From: Pseudomonadota bacterium
GTDB taxonomy: Bacteria; Pseudomonadota; Gammaproteobacteria; Xanthomonadales; Xanthomonadaceae
Direction: 5' to 3'
NCBI GenBank assembly: GCA_023393895.1
Contig: JAEXBT010000007.1
Location: forward strand, 1 to 10,090
Length of the DNA: 10,090 bases
A model generated the notes under the pieces. The model was given only the letters and a program-made list of their open reading frames with translations. It did no database searches and had not been told where the DNA came from. Below, piece by piece: positions 1 to 9,313 of the stretch (its first letter is position 1; each line of letters starts with the position of its first letter). Position numbers and translations under genes: made by a program.

Positions 1-34
1 AAGGTGGTGGATACCACTGACTGACAGATGAGTT

Positions 35-60
35 GCCGCGGCCCCTCTTGGAGCCGCGGC
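35..60. other. GC-rich hairpin downstream of the lipoprotein gene
   Basis: The 8-base palindrome GCCGCGGC occurs at 35-42 and again at 53-60, so it can form a stem around a loop of about 10 bases. It lies 8 bases beyond the stop codon of the minus-strand lipoprotein gene and could weakly terminate or stabilise its transcript. No T-run follows on the minus strand, so it is not a convincing intrinsic terminator. Positions 1-34 hold nothing else I can identify. Confidence 0.35.
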
Positions 61-67
61 GGCCGGC

Positions 68-553
68 TCACGACTTCTTCTTCTCGGCCTTGGCTTTGGC
101 CTGGAGGTACTCCTCCGGCGTCTGTCCGCCTTCAGGCACAGCCGGGAACGTCGGCGCGACGCACCCGGCATCGCTTTCCTCCAGCGTGACGCTGAGCGGA
201 TGCGGAGTCAGATCCTTGGTGGCGCCGCTTGCGGCATCCACCCCGACCCCGATCAGCCCGCCGACCAGCACGTTGCCAGCCATCCCGGCACCACCGGCAC
301 CCGACATCTGGCTGAGGATGTTGGTGGTGACAGGCTTGTAGCCCGTCTTGCAGATCTCCACCGTGAACGGATGCTTTCGCTTGAGCTTGAGCGTGCATGG
401 CGTCTCGCAACGTTCCCCGTTCGACAGCGAGGCCGTGGCACCGGTTGGCAGTGTTTCCACCGTCCACGCCTGCGTGGTTCCCCTGGTCACAGTGGCACAG
501 CCACTGCAAAGCACCAGCGCCATCACGGCGCCGGCAGCGATCCTGTGCTTCAT
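68..553 (-). CDS. Predicted small lipoprotein with a PEGA-like segment
   Basis: This encodes a 161-residue protein, probably anchored in the envelope by a lipid on Cys19. Residues 1-18 form a lipoprotein-type signal (basic start, hydrophobic stretch, then CSGC). The Cys at position -3 of the lipobox is not ideal, but SGC-AT followed by a TRGTTQ-like stretch is typical of small proteobacterial lipoproteins. Residues 45-74 (ERCETPC, then a basic strand, ending GYKP) resemble a PEGA-type beta domain, and Cys49 and Cys53 might pair. Residues 84-110 are a glycine-rich hydrophobic segment like a glycine zipper or membrane insert. The C terminus is rich in Lys and Ala. I chose the ATG at 553 because GGGGAG lies about five bases upstream (558-563) and a proper signal follows; the in-frame upstream ATG at 625 would bury the signal. 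The gene diverges from dusB. Its exact function is unknown, and relatives are often misnamed after translation factor IF-2. Confidence 0.8.
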   Translation of the reverse strand: MKHRIAAGAVMALVLCSGCATVTRGTTQAWTVETLPTGATASLSNGERCETPCTLKLKRKHPFTVEICKTGYKPVTTNILSQMSGAGGAGMAGNVLVGGLIGVGVDAASGATKDLTPHPLSVTLEESDAGCVAPTFPAVPEGGQTPEEYLQAKAKAEKKKS

Positions 554-687
554 GAATCTCCCCTTCCTGGATGCCGGCACGTTGCCGGCGCGCCGATGGA
601 AGCACGCCACCCCCTGCGCCAGCAAGAGGTCCCGGTTTCGGGTTCGAAACCGGGTCCGGTGCGTGTCCCCGATGCGATAATCCGCCG
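554..687. promoter_or_regulatory. Divergent intergenic region between the lipoprotein gene and dusB
   Basis: This 134-bp gap must hold promoters for both neighbours. It contains two inverted repeats. The first is GCCGGC at 573-578 and 584-589, in the lipoprotein leader. The second is a perfect 10-bp repeat at 631-654, listed separately. For dusB, GATAAT at 676-681 could be a -10 box, but it would leave an almost leaderless message and there is no good -35. No clear promoter is visible on the minus strand. Confidence 0.4.
631..654. repeat. Perfect 10-bp inverted repeat with 4-base loop
   Basis: CCCGGTTTCG (631-640) is exactly complementary to CGAAACCGGG (645-654) around the loop GGTT. The element lies 33 bases upstream of the dusB start and 78 bases upstream of the lipoprotein start. 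It could be an operator, a leader hairpin or a dispersed chromosomal palindrome. There is no T-run on either side, so it is not a standard terminator. Confidence 0.6.
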
Positions 688-1674
688 ATGCAGATCGGGC
701 CGCACCGGATCGAACCCCGCGTCGTGCTGGCCCCGATGGCCGGCGTGACCGACAAGCCGTTCCGCCAGCTGTGCAAGCGGATGGGTGCGGGACTGGCAGT
801 CTCCGAGATGACGATCAGCGACCCGCGCTTCTGGCACACCGCGAAATCGAGCCATCGCATGGACCATGCCGGCGAGCCCGATCCCATCGGCGTGCAGATC
901 GCCGGCACCGAGCCACGGCAGCTGGCCGAAGCGGCACGCTACAACGTGGACCACGGCGCGCAGATCATCGACATCAACATGGGCTGTCCGGCCAAGAAGG
1001 TGTGCAGCGTGTGGGCGGGATCGGCGCTGATGCGCGATGAAGCGTTGGTGGCGCGCGTCCTCACGGCAGTGGTGGAGGCTGTCGATGTCCCGGTGACGCT
1101 AAAGATCCGCACCGGTTGGGATGCCCACAACCGCAACGCGCCGGCTATCGCGCACATCGCGGAGGACTGCGGCATCGCAGCGTTGACGGTGCACGGCCGT
1201 ACCCGCGACCAGCACTACACCGGTCGTGCCGAGCACGAGACCGTGGCTGCGATCAAGGCGGCGATACGCATTCCGGTGATCGCCAACGGCGACATCGACT
1301 CACCCCATGCCGCGCGCACGGTGCTGGAAGCGACCGGCTGCGATGCGGTGATGGTCGGGCGTGCGGCGCAGGGCCGGCCATGGCTGTTCCGCGAGATCGC
1401 GCATCACCTCGCCACCGGCGAATTCCTGCCGGCGCCATCACTCGCGGAAGTGCGCAACGTGCTGTTGGGCCATCTCGACGCGTTGCACGATTTCTACGGC
1501 GAGGAAATGGGCGTGCGCATCGCCCGCAAGCATCTGGGCTGGTACGCGAAGGACCGGCCGGAGAACGCCGCTTTCCGCGCGGTGGTGAATCGCGCGGGCG
1601 ACGCCCGCACCCAGCGCGAACTGACGCGCGATTACTTCGACGCGCTGGTGGCCGGAGTGGCGCTCGCTGCCTGA
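688..1674 (+). CDS. dusB: tRNA-dihydrouridine synthase B
   Basis: This FMN enzyme uses NADPH to reduce specific uridines in the D-loop of tRNA to dihydrouridine, in the cytoplasm. The 328-residue length is normal for DusB. The TIM-barrel motifs are present in order: LAPMAGVTD (14-22, flavin site), NMGCPAKKV (97-105, with Cys100 as the catalytic acid), KIRTGW (139-144), VHGRTRDQHYTG (168-179), ANGDI (199-203) and VMVGRAAQGRPW (221-232). The ATG at 688 starts exactly where DusB proteins normally begin (MQIGPHRI then VVLAPMAG). Reading from 571 would add residues unlike the family. There is no recognisable Shine-Dalgarno, and a possible -10 box (676-681) suggests a very short leader. In many gammaproteobacteria fis follows dusB; here it does not, and the gene instead overlaps the tail of the convergent hydrolase gene by 43 bp. 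The DusB assignment rather than DusA or DusC rests on the GCPAKKV signature and overall sequence. Confidence 0.96.
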   Translation: MQIGPHRIEPRVVLAPMAGVTDKPFRQLCKRMGAGLAVSEMTISDPRFWHTAKSSHRMDHAGEPDPIGVQIAGTEPRQLAEAARYNVDHGAQIIDINMGCPAKKVCSVWAGSALMRDEALVARVLTAVVEAVDVPVTLKIRTGWDAHNRNAPAIAHIAEDCGIAALTVHGRTRDQHYTGRAEHETVAAIKAAIRIPVIANGDIDSPHAARTVLEATGCDAVMVGRAAQGRPWLFREIAHHLATGEFLPAPSLAEVRNVLLGHLDALHDFYGEEMGVRIARKHLGWYAKDRPENAAFRAVVNRAGDARTQRELTRDYFDALVAGVALAA

Positions 1675-2708
1675 TCCGCGGCGTCGCCGATGATCGGCTC
1701 GGCCCAGATGCGCCGCCAGGTCTCGTCCATCCGCAGCATCCGCGAACGGCCCTGCATGTCGCGCAGCTGCTCACTCGGCTGCAAGGGTTGCCACTTGCCG
1801 GATGCGGCGCGTTCGGCCACGGCCCAGCGGAACAGGTAGACCGGCTCGCTGCCCATGCGCAGGTCGGAGAGGACAAGGCGCCCATCCACGACCTCGGCAC
1901 GCTGGAAACCGCGGTTGAACCACGCCAGCCGGCGTACGGCCGGGATGTCGGCGGACTCGCGCAGTGCTGTGGTATCGGACGGATGGCTGGTGAAGCGCAT
2001 CGGGCCACGGTCCGAAATGATCGAGCGATAGCCTTCCACATAGCCCTGCGGCGTCATCGCCACCACGCGCCACAACAGGGTGTTGAACGGCATCGGCACC
2101 GAGAAGCGCGGTGCCTCCTGCAACCCCATTGCCGAAAGCGCCCGATCGGCGTCTCGATCGACCATCGCCTTGGCCAGCAACGACCAGCCGATGTAGGTGG
2201 TGCTGATCGCCAGTCCCGCGGCCAGCCAGTATCGTGCGCTCGCCCTGTCACGCAGCACCCATGCCGCGATGCAGGCGGCGATCAGCCATACGCTGTAGAG
2301 CGGATCGATGATGAAGAGGCTCGACCACATCTCAGGCCGGCTCGGCAGCGGCCAGAACAGCTGGGTGCCGAACACGGTGAACGCATCGAGCAGGGGATGG
2401 GTGACGAGCGCAAGCAGGATCGCCCACCACCAGCGTCGCGGCGATTCAGCGACCCGCCCGCCGCGACGGCGGAAGAACGCCCAGATCGCCCAAGCGATTA
2501 ACGGCAGCACGAACAGCGAATGGCTGGGCCCGCGATGCCAGGTCAGGCGATCCACCGGATCCGACAACAGCAGGTTGGTGGGGATGACATCGAGATCCGG
2601 CAGGGTGCCGAGCGCGGCCCCAGCGAGCAGTGCGGCACGGCGATGACGAGCCGGCGCGATGGCGGCCGCGACCGCGCCGCCGAGGACGATCTGGGTCAGG
2701 GAATCCAT
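1632..2708 (-). CDS. Membrane-bound predicted metal-dependent hydrolase (YdjM/DUF457 family)
   Basis: This 358-residue protein belongs to the YdjM-like family of inner-membrane predicted metal-dependent hydrolases; the substrate is unknown. The family hallmarks are in the N-terminal half: MDSLTQIVLGGAVAA at the start, LPDLD (36-40), WHRGPSHSL (57-65) and THPLLDAFT.FGTQLFWP (103-120). The conserved Asp and His residues (D38, D40, H58, H63, H104, D108) probably bind metal. Hydrophobic segments lie near 66-80, 94-108, 135-151 and 163-180. The polar C-terminal half, from about 190, is likely a soluble domain. It is the last gene of a three-gene minus-strand operon, starting 20 bases after the phosphoesterase stop with no good Shine-Dalgarno, which suggests translational coupling. 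Its 3' end overlaps dusB tail to tail. E. coli ydjM is LexA-controlled, but no LexA box is visible here. Confidence 0.85.
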   Translation of the reverse strand: MDSLTQIVLGGAVAAAIAPARHRRAALLAGAALGTLPDLDVIPTNLLLSDPVDRLTWHRGPSHSLFVLPLIAWAIWAFFRRRGGRVAESPRRWWWAILLALVTHPLLDAFTVFGTQLFWPLPSRPEMWSSLFIIDPLYSVWLIAACIAAWVLRDRASARYWLAAGLAISTTYIGWSLLAKAMVDRDADRALSAMGLQEAPRFSVPMPFNTLLWRVVAMTPQGYVEGYRSIISDRGPMRFTSHPSDTTALRESADIPAVRRLAWFNRGFQRAEVVDGRLVLSDLRMGSEPVYLFRWAVAERAASGKWQPLQPSEQLRDMQGRSRMLRMDETWRRIWAEPIIGDAADQAASATPATSASK

Positions 2709-2728
2709 CGTCGGATGCTAGCAGGCGC

Positions 2729-3544
2729 TCAGGCGGCCTCGGCCCGGGACTCCGTCTCGGGCGCGCGCACGCGCAGGCGTGGTCTGATTTCCGCCAACAC
2801 CTGCCCACGGTGGGAGAGCAGGCGCAGGGTGCCATCCATGTCTTCGGAGAGCGCGGTCAGGCTTTCCACCCAGTCGCCGTCGTTGGCGTACACCAGCCCG
2901 GCGCGCTCGATCAGCGCGGCCCGGTGGATGTGGCCACAGACGATGCCGTCCAGCCCGCGCCGGCGTGCGTCATCCAGACCGGCCTGCACGAAGCGCGCAA
3001 TGAACCGCTCGGCGGCGCTGCTGCGTCTCTTGAGGAATTCCGCCAGCGACCAGTAGCGCAGGCCGAACCGGCGCCGGATCGCGTTGGTGCGCTGGTTCCA
3101 GGTCAGTATCCGGTAATAGAGCCAGTCGCCGAAGCGCTCCTGCAGTCCGCCGAAATGGGTGATGCTGTCGTAATCGTCGCCATGCACCACCAGCAATCGC
3201 CGGCCATCGGCGGTGACATGGATCGCGCGTCGCCGCACCTGCATCGCAGGCAGCATCAAGCCACACAGCTTGCGCGCCGGACGATCGTGGTTGCCCGGCA
3301 CGTAGATGAGCGTCGTGCCCTGTCGCCGCAACGCATGCAGTGCCTCAATCACCCGGTTGTGCCCGGCCCGCCAGTGCGCGCGGCGTTGCGCCATCCACCA
3401 CAGGTCCACGATGTCGCCGACGAGATACAGGCGTTCGCAGGCAAGCGTGCGGAGGAAGTCCGCGAGCTCGTCGGCGTGGCAATGGCGCGAACCCAGATGG
3501 ACGTCGGAGAGGAATACCGCGCGCTGGCGGCTGATCCTCTTCAA
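2729..3544 (-). CDS. LpxH-like metallophosphoesterase (UDP-2,3-diacylglucosamine diphosphatase-like)
   Basis: This is a calcineurin-type metallophosphoesterase of the LpxH-like group (COG2908 type), about 271 residues. True LpxH removes UMP from UDP-2,3-diacylglucosamine to give lipid X in lipid A synthesis, at the inner membrane face. All metal-binding blocks are present: FLSDVHLG (D14, H16), LVGDIVD (D44), PGNHD (N85, H86), VVHGDDYD (H121) and CGHIH (H205, H207). I set the start at TTG 3544. It overlaps the upstream TGA as TTGA, has AAGGA about nine bases before it inside the upstream gene, and puts the first motif at the normal distance from the N terminus. No in-frame ATG is suitable; longer readings only shadow the upstream gene. 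Its place after an acyltransferase fusion supports a lipid role. Several such paralogues are not the housekeeping LpxH, so I give no symbol. Confidence 0.88.
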   Translation of the reverse strand: MKRISRQRAVFLSDVHLGSRHCHADELADFLRTLACERLYLVGDIVDLWWMAQRRAHWRAGHNRVIEALHALRRQGTTLIYVPGNHDRPARKLCGLMLPAMQVRRRAIHVTADGRRLLVVHGDDYDSITHFGGLQERFGDWLYYRILTWNQRTNAIRRRFGLRYWSLAEFLKRRSSAAERFIARFVQAGLDDARRRGLDGIVCGHIHRAALIERAGLVYANDGDWVESLTALSEDMDGTLRLLSHRGQVLAEIRPRLRVRAPETESRAEAA

Positions 3545-5244
3545 GCGTGTGCTTCCTTGCGGCGCAGGTAGCGCTCGCGCTTCTTCGGGCGCATGGCCTG
3601 AAGGTCCAGTTCGATCAGCCCGTCCACCGCGTTGCTGAAGGCGGGATCGACCCCGAAGGCAAGGAAACGCGTGCCGCCCGGCTCGCACAGCTCAGTGTAC
3701 TGCTTGTACAGCGTGGGCACCCGGCTGCCGAGTGCCCCCAGGTTTGCCTGCAGCAGCCTGAAAGCCGTGGCCGCATCGACATCGCCGTATTCCGGCGGAG
3801 GGGCGACGTAGGCGAACGGATGCAGCGAGCGCGCCAGGCCGTCGCCACCCCCGAAATAGCGCGAGTAATAACCGACCAGCGCGTCGCGCGCCGGTTCCGG
3901 CAAGGCGGCACTGATCGAGACCGGTCCGAACAGGTAGCGCACGTCCGGATGCGCCTGCAGGTACGCGCCGATCCCCTGCCAGAGGTAATCGAGGCTGCGG
4001 CTGTTCCAGTATTGCGGCGCGACGAAGCTGCGTCCCAGTTCCATGCCGGCGGCAAGTCGCGGCACCGCGGATTCGGCGTAGTGGAACAGCGATGCCGTAT
4101 AGAAGCCGGCCACGCCCTTGTCCGCCAGCACGCGCGCGCCACGTGCCACGCGATACGCGCCTGCCACGGCGCGGGCATCCGGGTCCCACAGCACGATGTG
4201 CTCGTACCAGGCGTCGTAGGCATCGAGATCGCGGTCTCGACCGGTGCCTTCGCCCACGGCACGGAAGGTCGTTTCGCGCAGGCGTCCGATTTCGCGCATC
4301 AGCGCCGAACCCGCTGCCAGCCCGCCGACGCGGATCTCCTTGCCATCGGCCGTGCTGCCGAGCATCGCCAGTTGCGTGACATCCGCGGCAACCCGCGCAG
4401 GCGCCTCCGCTGCCGCCACCGGGGTTGCCTCGGGCGTGCCTGCCTGCTCCCTTCCCAGGCGATACAGCTCGGCGCGCAACTGGCAGAGCAGTCCGGGGGT
4501 CTGGCGCGCGTCGGCCGGGAGCATTCGCGCCTCGCCGACATGCAAGCGGATCCGTCGATCGCCGCGCGCGAACATTTCCCGCGCCAGCAGGGCTGTGCCG
4601 ATCGGCTTGAAAATGGTGGAGGCGCCGTAGAACAGCGCGGAATTCCGGGCCTGCACGCGGATCGGCAGCACGGGTGCGCCTCGCGCCTGCGCCATCCGGA
4701 TCACCCCGGGCCGCCAGCGCCGGTCACGCACGCCGCGTGGCGACAGGCGCGAGACTTCACCGGCCGGGAACACGATCACGCATTCGCCGCGCGCAAGCGC
4801 CTGGTCGATCGCGCGGATCGCGGCGATGCCCGCGCGGCCGCCGAGGACGCGCACCGGCAGCAGCAAGGGCCGCATCCCCTCGATCGCTGCCAGCCACTCG
4901 TTGGCGACGATGCGGACATCACCTCGCACGCGGCCGATCGCGTCCAGCAACGCGAATGCATCCAGCGCCCCTGACGGGTGATTGGCGACTACCAGCAACG
5001 CACCTTCTGTGGGTATGCGTGCCAGAGCTGCCTCGTCCAGCGTGTATCCCGCCCGCAGGTGGGCGAGCGCCGCCCGCACGAAGTCCAGCCCGGACAGGCC
5101 CGGCTGGCCGGCGATGAAGGCGTCGACCCGATCGATCCGGGACCAGCCGGCCAGCGTGCGCAGGAGCGGACGGGCAAGGCGGGCACGGCGATTGTCGAAC
5201 CAGCGGGGGTAACGCTGCTGCATGCGGGCTTCGAGCTGGATCAT
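3541..5244 (-). CDS. Bifunctional acyltransferase: PlsC-type domain fused to an OlsB-like N-acyltransferase (OlsF-like)
   Basis: This 567-residue protein has two acyltransferase domains. The N-terminal part (about 70-265) is a glycerolipid acyltransferase. It has NHPSGALD (88-95, catalytic H89 and D95 in the H-x5-D spacing used by OlsA-like members), FPAGEVS (159-165) and a PVLPIRV strand (191-197). A low-complexity Ala/Pro linker (about 268-288) leads to a GNAT-fold domain (about 305-530) like OlsB or hemolysin-type N-acyltransferases: [12 protein letters not shown] (322-333), [22 protein letters not shown] (403-424) and [10 protein letters not shown] (436-445). The same domain order is known in OlsF, which makes ornithine lipids from ornithine and acyl-ACP. 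That role is an inference; the amino acid acylated is unknown. The basic C terminus ([11 protein letters not shown]) may bind the membrane. It is the first gene of a three-gene operon divergent from metK. An alternative start is the ATG at 5223; neither has a clear Shine-Dalgarno. Confidence 0.87.
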   Translation of the reverse strand: MIQLEARMQQRYPRWFDNRRARLARPLLRTLAGWSRIDRVDAFIAGQPGLSGLDFVRAALAHLRAGYTLDEAALARIPTEGALLVVANHPSGALDAFALLDAIGRVRGDVRIVANEWLAAIEGMRPLLLPVRVLGGRAGIAAIRAIDQALARGECVIVFPAGEVSRLSPRGVRDRRWRPGVIRMAQARGAPVLPIRVQARNSALFYGASTIFKPIGTALLAREMFARGDRRIRLHVGEARMLPADARQTPGLLCQLRAELYRLGREQAGTPEATPVAAAEAPARVAADVTQLAMLGSTADGKEIRVGGLAAGSALMREIGRLRETTFRAVGEGTGRDRDLDAYDAWYEHIVLWDPDARAVAGAYRVARGARVLADKGVAGFYTASLFHYAESAVPRLAAGMELGRSFVAPQYWNSRSLDYLWQGIGAYLQAHPDVRYLFGPVSISAALPEPARDALVGYYSRYFGGGDGLARSLHPFAYVAPPPEYGDVDAATAFRLLQANLGALGSRVPTLYKQYTELCEPGGTRFLAFGVDPAFSNAVDGLIELDLQAMRPKKRERYLRRKEAHA

Positions 5245-5369
5245 GCGCTGATCGATGGTGGGCCGCCTGCACCTTGGCCCGCGGCCGCGTCAGCCAGATT
5301 GCAGCCGCGTTGCATGCAGGTGACGAAGGCAACGCACGCTTAACCGGCTTGCTGCAAACTGGCCGCGCC

Positions 5370-5398
5370 CTGCACGCTTGTTGCATCCGCGGTATGAT
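5370..5398 (+). promoter_or_regulatory. Candidate metK promoter
   Basis: TATGAT at 5393-5398 is a good -10 match (five of six to TATAAT). A poor -35 candidate, CTGCAC, lies 17 bases upstream (5370-5375). Transcription would begin near 5405, giving a leader of about 34 bases. An inverted repeat, GCATC (5383-5387) and GATGC (5396-5400), overlaps the -10 box and could be a binding site. Confidence 0.4.
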
Positions 5399-5410
5399 GC
5401 CGCCCCATCT

Positions 5411-5433
5411 TTTCATCCGAATCAAAGGATATA
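5411..5433 (+). promoter_or_regulatory. metK copy of an element shared with ahcY; candidate operator
   Basis: TTTCATCCG at 5411-5419 and GATATA at 5428-5433, with partly conserved bases between, match positions 9282-9304 upstream of ahcY at 19 of 23 positions. The core reads ATCCG (5415-5419), six bases, AGGAT (5426-5430), an imperfect inverted repeat. It would lie just downstream of the predicted start of transcription, where a bound repressor could block metK. The right half also contains the Shine-Dalgarno, so some of the conservation may be coincidental. Confidence 0.45.
5424..5429 (+). promoter_or_regulatory. metK ribosome binding site
   Basis: AAAGGA lies nine bases before the ATG at 5439 but only three before the ATG at 5433. 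The spacing, together with the [18 protein letters not shown] start expected for xanthomonad MetK, selects 5439 as the start codon. Confidence 0.7.
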
Positions 5434-5438
5434 TGCCG

Positions 5439-6670
5439 ATGTCCAGCTATCTCTTCACTTCCGAGTCGGTGTCCGAAGGCCATCCCGACAAGATCGCCGA
5501 CCAGGTGTCGGACGCCGTCCTCGACGCGATCCTCGCGCAGGACAAGCGCGCGCGCGTGGCCTGCGAAACGATGGTGAAGACCGGCGCTGCGATCGTCGCC
5601 GGCGAGGTGACCACCAGCGCCTGGGTGGACATCGAGAGCCTGGCACGCGATGTCATCAACGGCATCGGCTACAACAATTCGGACGTCGGCTTCGACGGCC
5701 ACACCTGCGCCATCATCAACATGCTGGGCAAGCAGTCGCCGGACATCGCCGCCGGCGTCGACGGCACCGACAAGAAGGCCAAGAAGCCCGAGGAAATGGG
5801 TGCCGGCGACCAGGGCCTGATGTTCGGCTACGCCTGCAACGAGGCGCCGGAGTTCATGCCCGCCCCCCTGTACTACAGCCACCGCTTGGTGGAACAGCAG
5901 GCCAAGCTGCGCAAGAGCGGCAAGCTGAAGTGGCTGCGCCCGGACGCCAAGAGTCAGGTCACGCTGAAGTACAGTGACGACGACCACAAGATCCACGGCA
6001 TCGACGCGGTCGTGCTGTCGACCCAGCATGATCCGGACATCAAGCAGAAGGACCTGATCGAGGCGGTGCGCGAGCACATCATCAAGCCGGTCCTGCCGAA
6101 GAAGTGGTACGACTCGCTGCCGAAGAACAAGGTCCACATCAATCCGACCGGCATCTTCGTGATCGGCGGCCCGGTGGGCGACTGCGGCCTGACCGGTCGC
6201 AAGATCATCGTCGACAGCTACGGCGGCATGGCCCGCCACGGCGCGGTGCGTTCTCCGGCAAGGACCCGTCGAAGGTGGACCGCTCGGCGGCCTATGCCGC
6301 GCGCTACGTGGCCAAGAACATCGTCGCCGGCGGCCTGGCCGACAAGTGCGAAGTGCAGGTCTCCTACGCCATCGGCGTGGCCGAGCCGACCTCGATCTCG
6401 GTCACCACCTTCGGCACCGGCCGAATCCCGGACGACGAGATCGAGAAGCTGATCCGCAAGCACTTCGACCTGCGTCCGTACGGCATCACCAGGATGCTGG
6501 ACCTGGAGCACCCGATCTACCAGCCGACCGCCGCCTATGGCCACTTCGGCCGCAAGCCCTACGAAATCAGCTACACCGACGAGAAGGGCAAGAAGCAGAA
6601 AGCCACGGCGTTCTCCTGGGAAAAGACCGACAAGGCCGAGGAACTGCGCAAGGCGGCGAAGCTGAAGTAA
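5439..6670 (+). CDS. metK: S-adenosylmethionine synthase (methionine adenosyltransferase), frameshifted as sequenced
   Basis: MetK joins methionine and ATP to make S-adenosylmethionine in the cytoplasm and is normally essential. The reading frame shows [11 protein letters not shown] (8-18, with ATP-binding H15 and D17), [12 protein letters not shown] (121-132) and [17 protein letters not shown]. Just after GGMARHG the frame breaks. The DNA reads cacggc-gc-ggtgcgttc where the family needs GGGAFSGKD, so one base is missing at about 6243. Restoring it gives a complete protein of about 410 residues that continues through [18 protein letters not shown] to the TAA at 6668. Without repair, translation ends at 6452 after about 268 correct residues and 69 wrong ones, losing the C-terminal domain. 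A sequencing or assembly error is the likeliest cause; codon use and protein conservation on both sides are intact. The gene ends 23 bases before a strong terminator hairpin and is not co-transcribed with ahcY. Confidence 0.95.
6240..6247 (+). other. Single-base deletion (frameshift site) in metK
   Basis: The local sequence GGCGCGGT should read GGCGGCGGT to encode Gly-Gly-Gly of the MetK nonapeptide GGGAFSGKD. Codons before 6242 are in the frame starting at 5439, and codons from 6245 are in the frame that ends at 6670. The missing base is a G or C in a GGC repeat, a context prone to both sequencing dropouts and slippage. Confidence 0.9.
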
Positions 6671-6693
6671 GCCGCCTGCCCGCAGCAATGAAG

Positions 6694-6722
6694 AAAAAGG
6701 CCCGCGCAATGCGGGCCTTTTT
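6694..6722. terminator. Strong bidirectional Rho-independent terminator
   Basis: AAAAAGGCCCGC (6694-6705) is perfectly complementary to GCGGGCCTTTTT (6711-6722) around the loop GCAAT. The stem has a seven-pair GC core and ends in a T-run on the plus strand and, because of the A-run, also on the minus strand. It lies 23 bases after the metK stop and 15 bases after the stop of the convergent peptidase gene, so it should serve both. Confidence 0.95.
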
Positions 6723-6737
6723 CGTTGCCAGCGCAAG

Positions 6738-9197
<2,460 letters not shown>

Positions 9198-9281
9198 GAG
9201 GCGCCTCCCAGGTTGACCGACAGCTTGGCCCAGCGGCGCCCGGATCGGATGGCCCGTAAGTCACACCTTGTCGATTCATCC

Positions 9282-9304
9282 TTTCATCCGTAACAAGCGA
9301 TATA
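9282..9304 (+). promoter_or_regulatory. ahcY copy of the element shared with metK; candidate operator
   Basis: TTTCATCCG (9282-9290) and GATATA (9299-9304) match the element upstream of metK, with 19 of 23 positions identical overall. The core is ATCCG (9286-9290), six bases, GCGAT, again a loose inverted repeat. It covers the spacer and part of the -10 box of the likely ahcY promoter, where a bound protein would compete with RNA polymerase. Confidence 0.45.
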
Positions 9305-9306
9305 CT
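9301..9306 (+). promoter_or_regulatory. Candidate -10 box of the ahcY promoter
   Basis: TATACT matches TATAAT at five of six positions. Transcription would start near 9313, directly at the first base pair of the riboswitch aptamer at 9314, which supports the assignment. There is no good -35 at 16-18 bases; TTGTCG at 9268-9273 is too far away. The promoter may therefore depend on an activator or an extended contact. Confidence 0.5.
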
Positions 9307-9313
9307 TCCGCCA

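Larger units (their letters stand above)
5245..5438. promoter_or_regulatory. Divergent region between the acyltransferase operon and metK
   Basis: This 194-bp region drives metK rightwards and the acyltransferase operon leftwards. It holds the proposed metK promoter, an element shared with the ahcY upstream region (5411-5433), and the metK ribosome binding site. TTGCA or its complement appears four times (5299-5303, 5310-5314, 5353-5357, 5381-5385). I see no convincing SAM riboswitch aptamer and no clear minus-strand promoter. Confidence 0.45.

Noticed and set aside
4..17. Small inverted repeat GTGGT and ACCAC at the window edge
   Set aside because: Five base pairs at the edge of the window with no context to interpret.
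638..654. tRNA T-arm-like sequence GGTTCGAAACC
   Set aside because: The flanking bases do not form a T-stem and no acceptor, D or anticodon arms are present nearby. The similarity comes from the perfect hairpin at 631-654.
1116..2501. Long plus-strand open frame of 461 codons
   Set aside because: It runs across the end of dusB and antisense to the YdjM-like gene. The product is rich in Arg, Pro and Ala with no family features. Such frames are common opposite GC-rich genes.
3547..4974. Long plus-strand open frame of 475 codons
   Set aside because: It is antisense to the bifunctional acyltransferase, which has clear conserved motifs; the frame is a shadow caused by high GC.
5245..5438. SAM-type riboswitch in front of metK
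   Set aside because: I looked for SAM-I, SAM-II and SAH aptamer cores and found no matching paired elements. The leader predicted from the -10 box is only about 34 bases.
5340..6239. Minus-strand open frame of 299 codons
   Set aside because: It lies opposite metK and reads as low-information Val/Asp/Gly-rich sequence, a mirror of the MetK codon pattern.
6104..6670. A separate gene starting at 6104
   Set aside because: Its first 50 or so residues are out-of-frame MetK; only the part from 6245 is real and belongs to metK after the frameshift.
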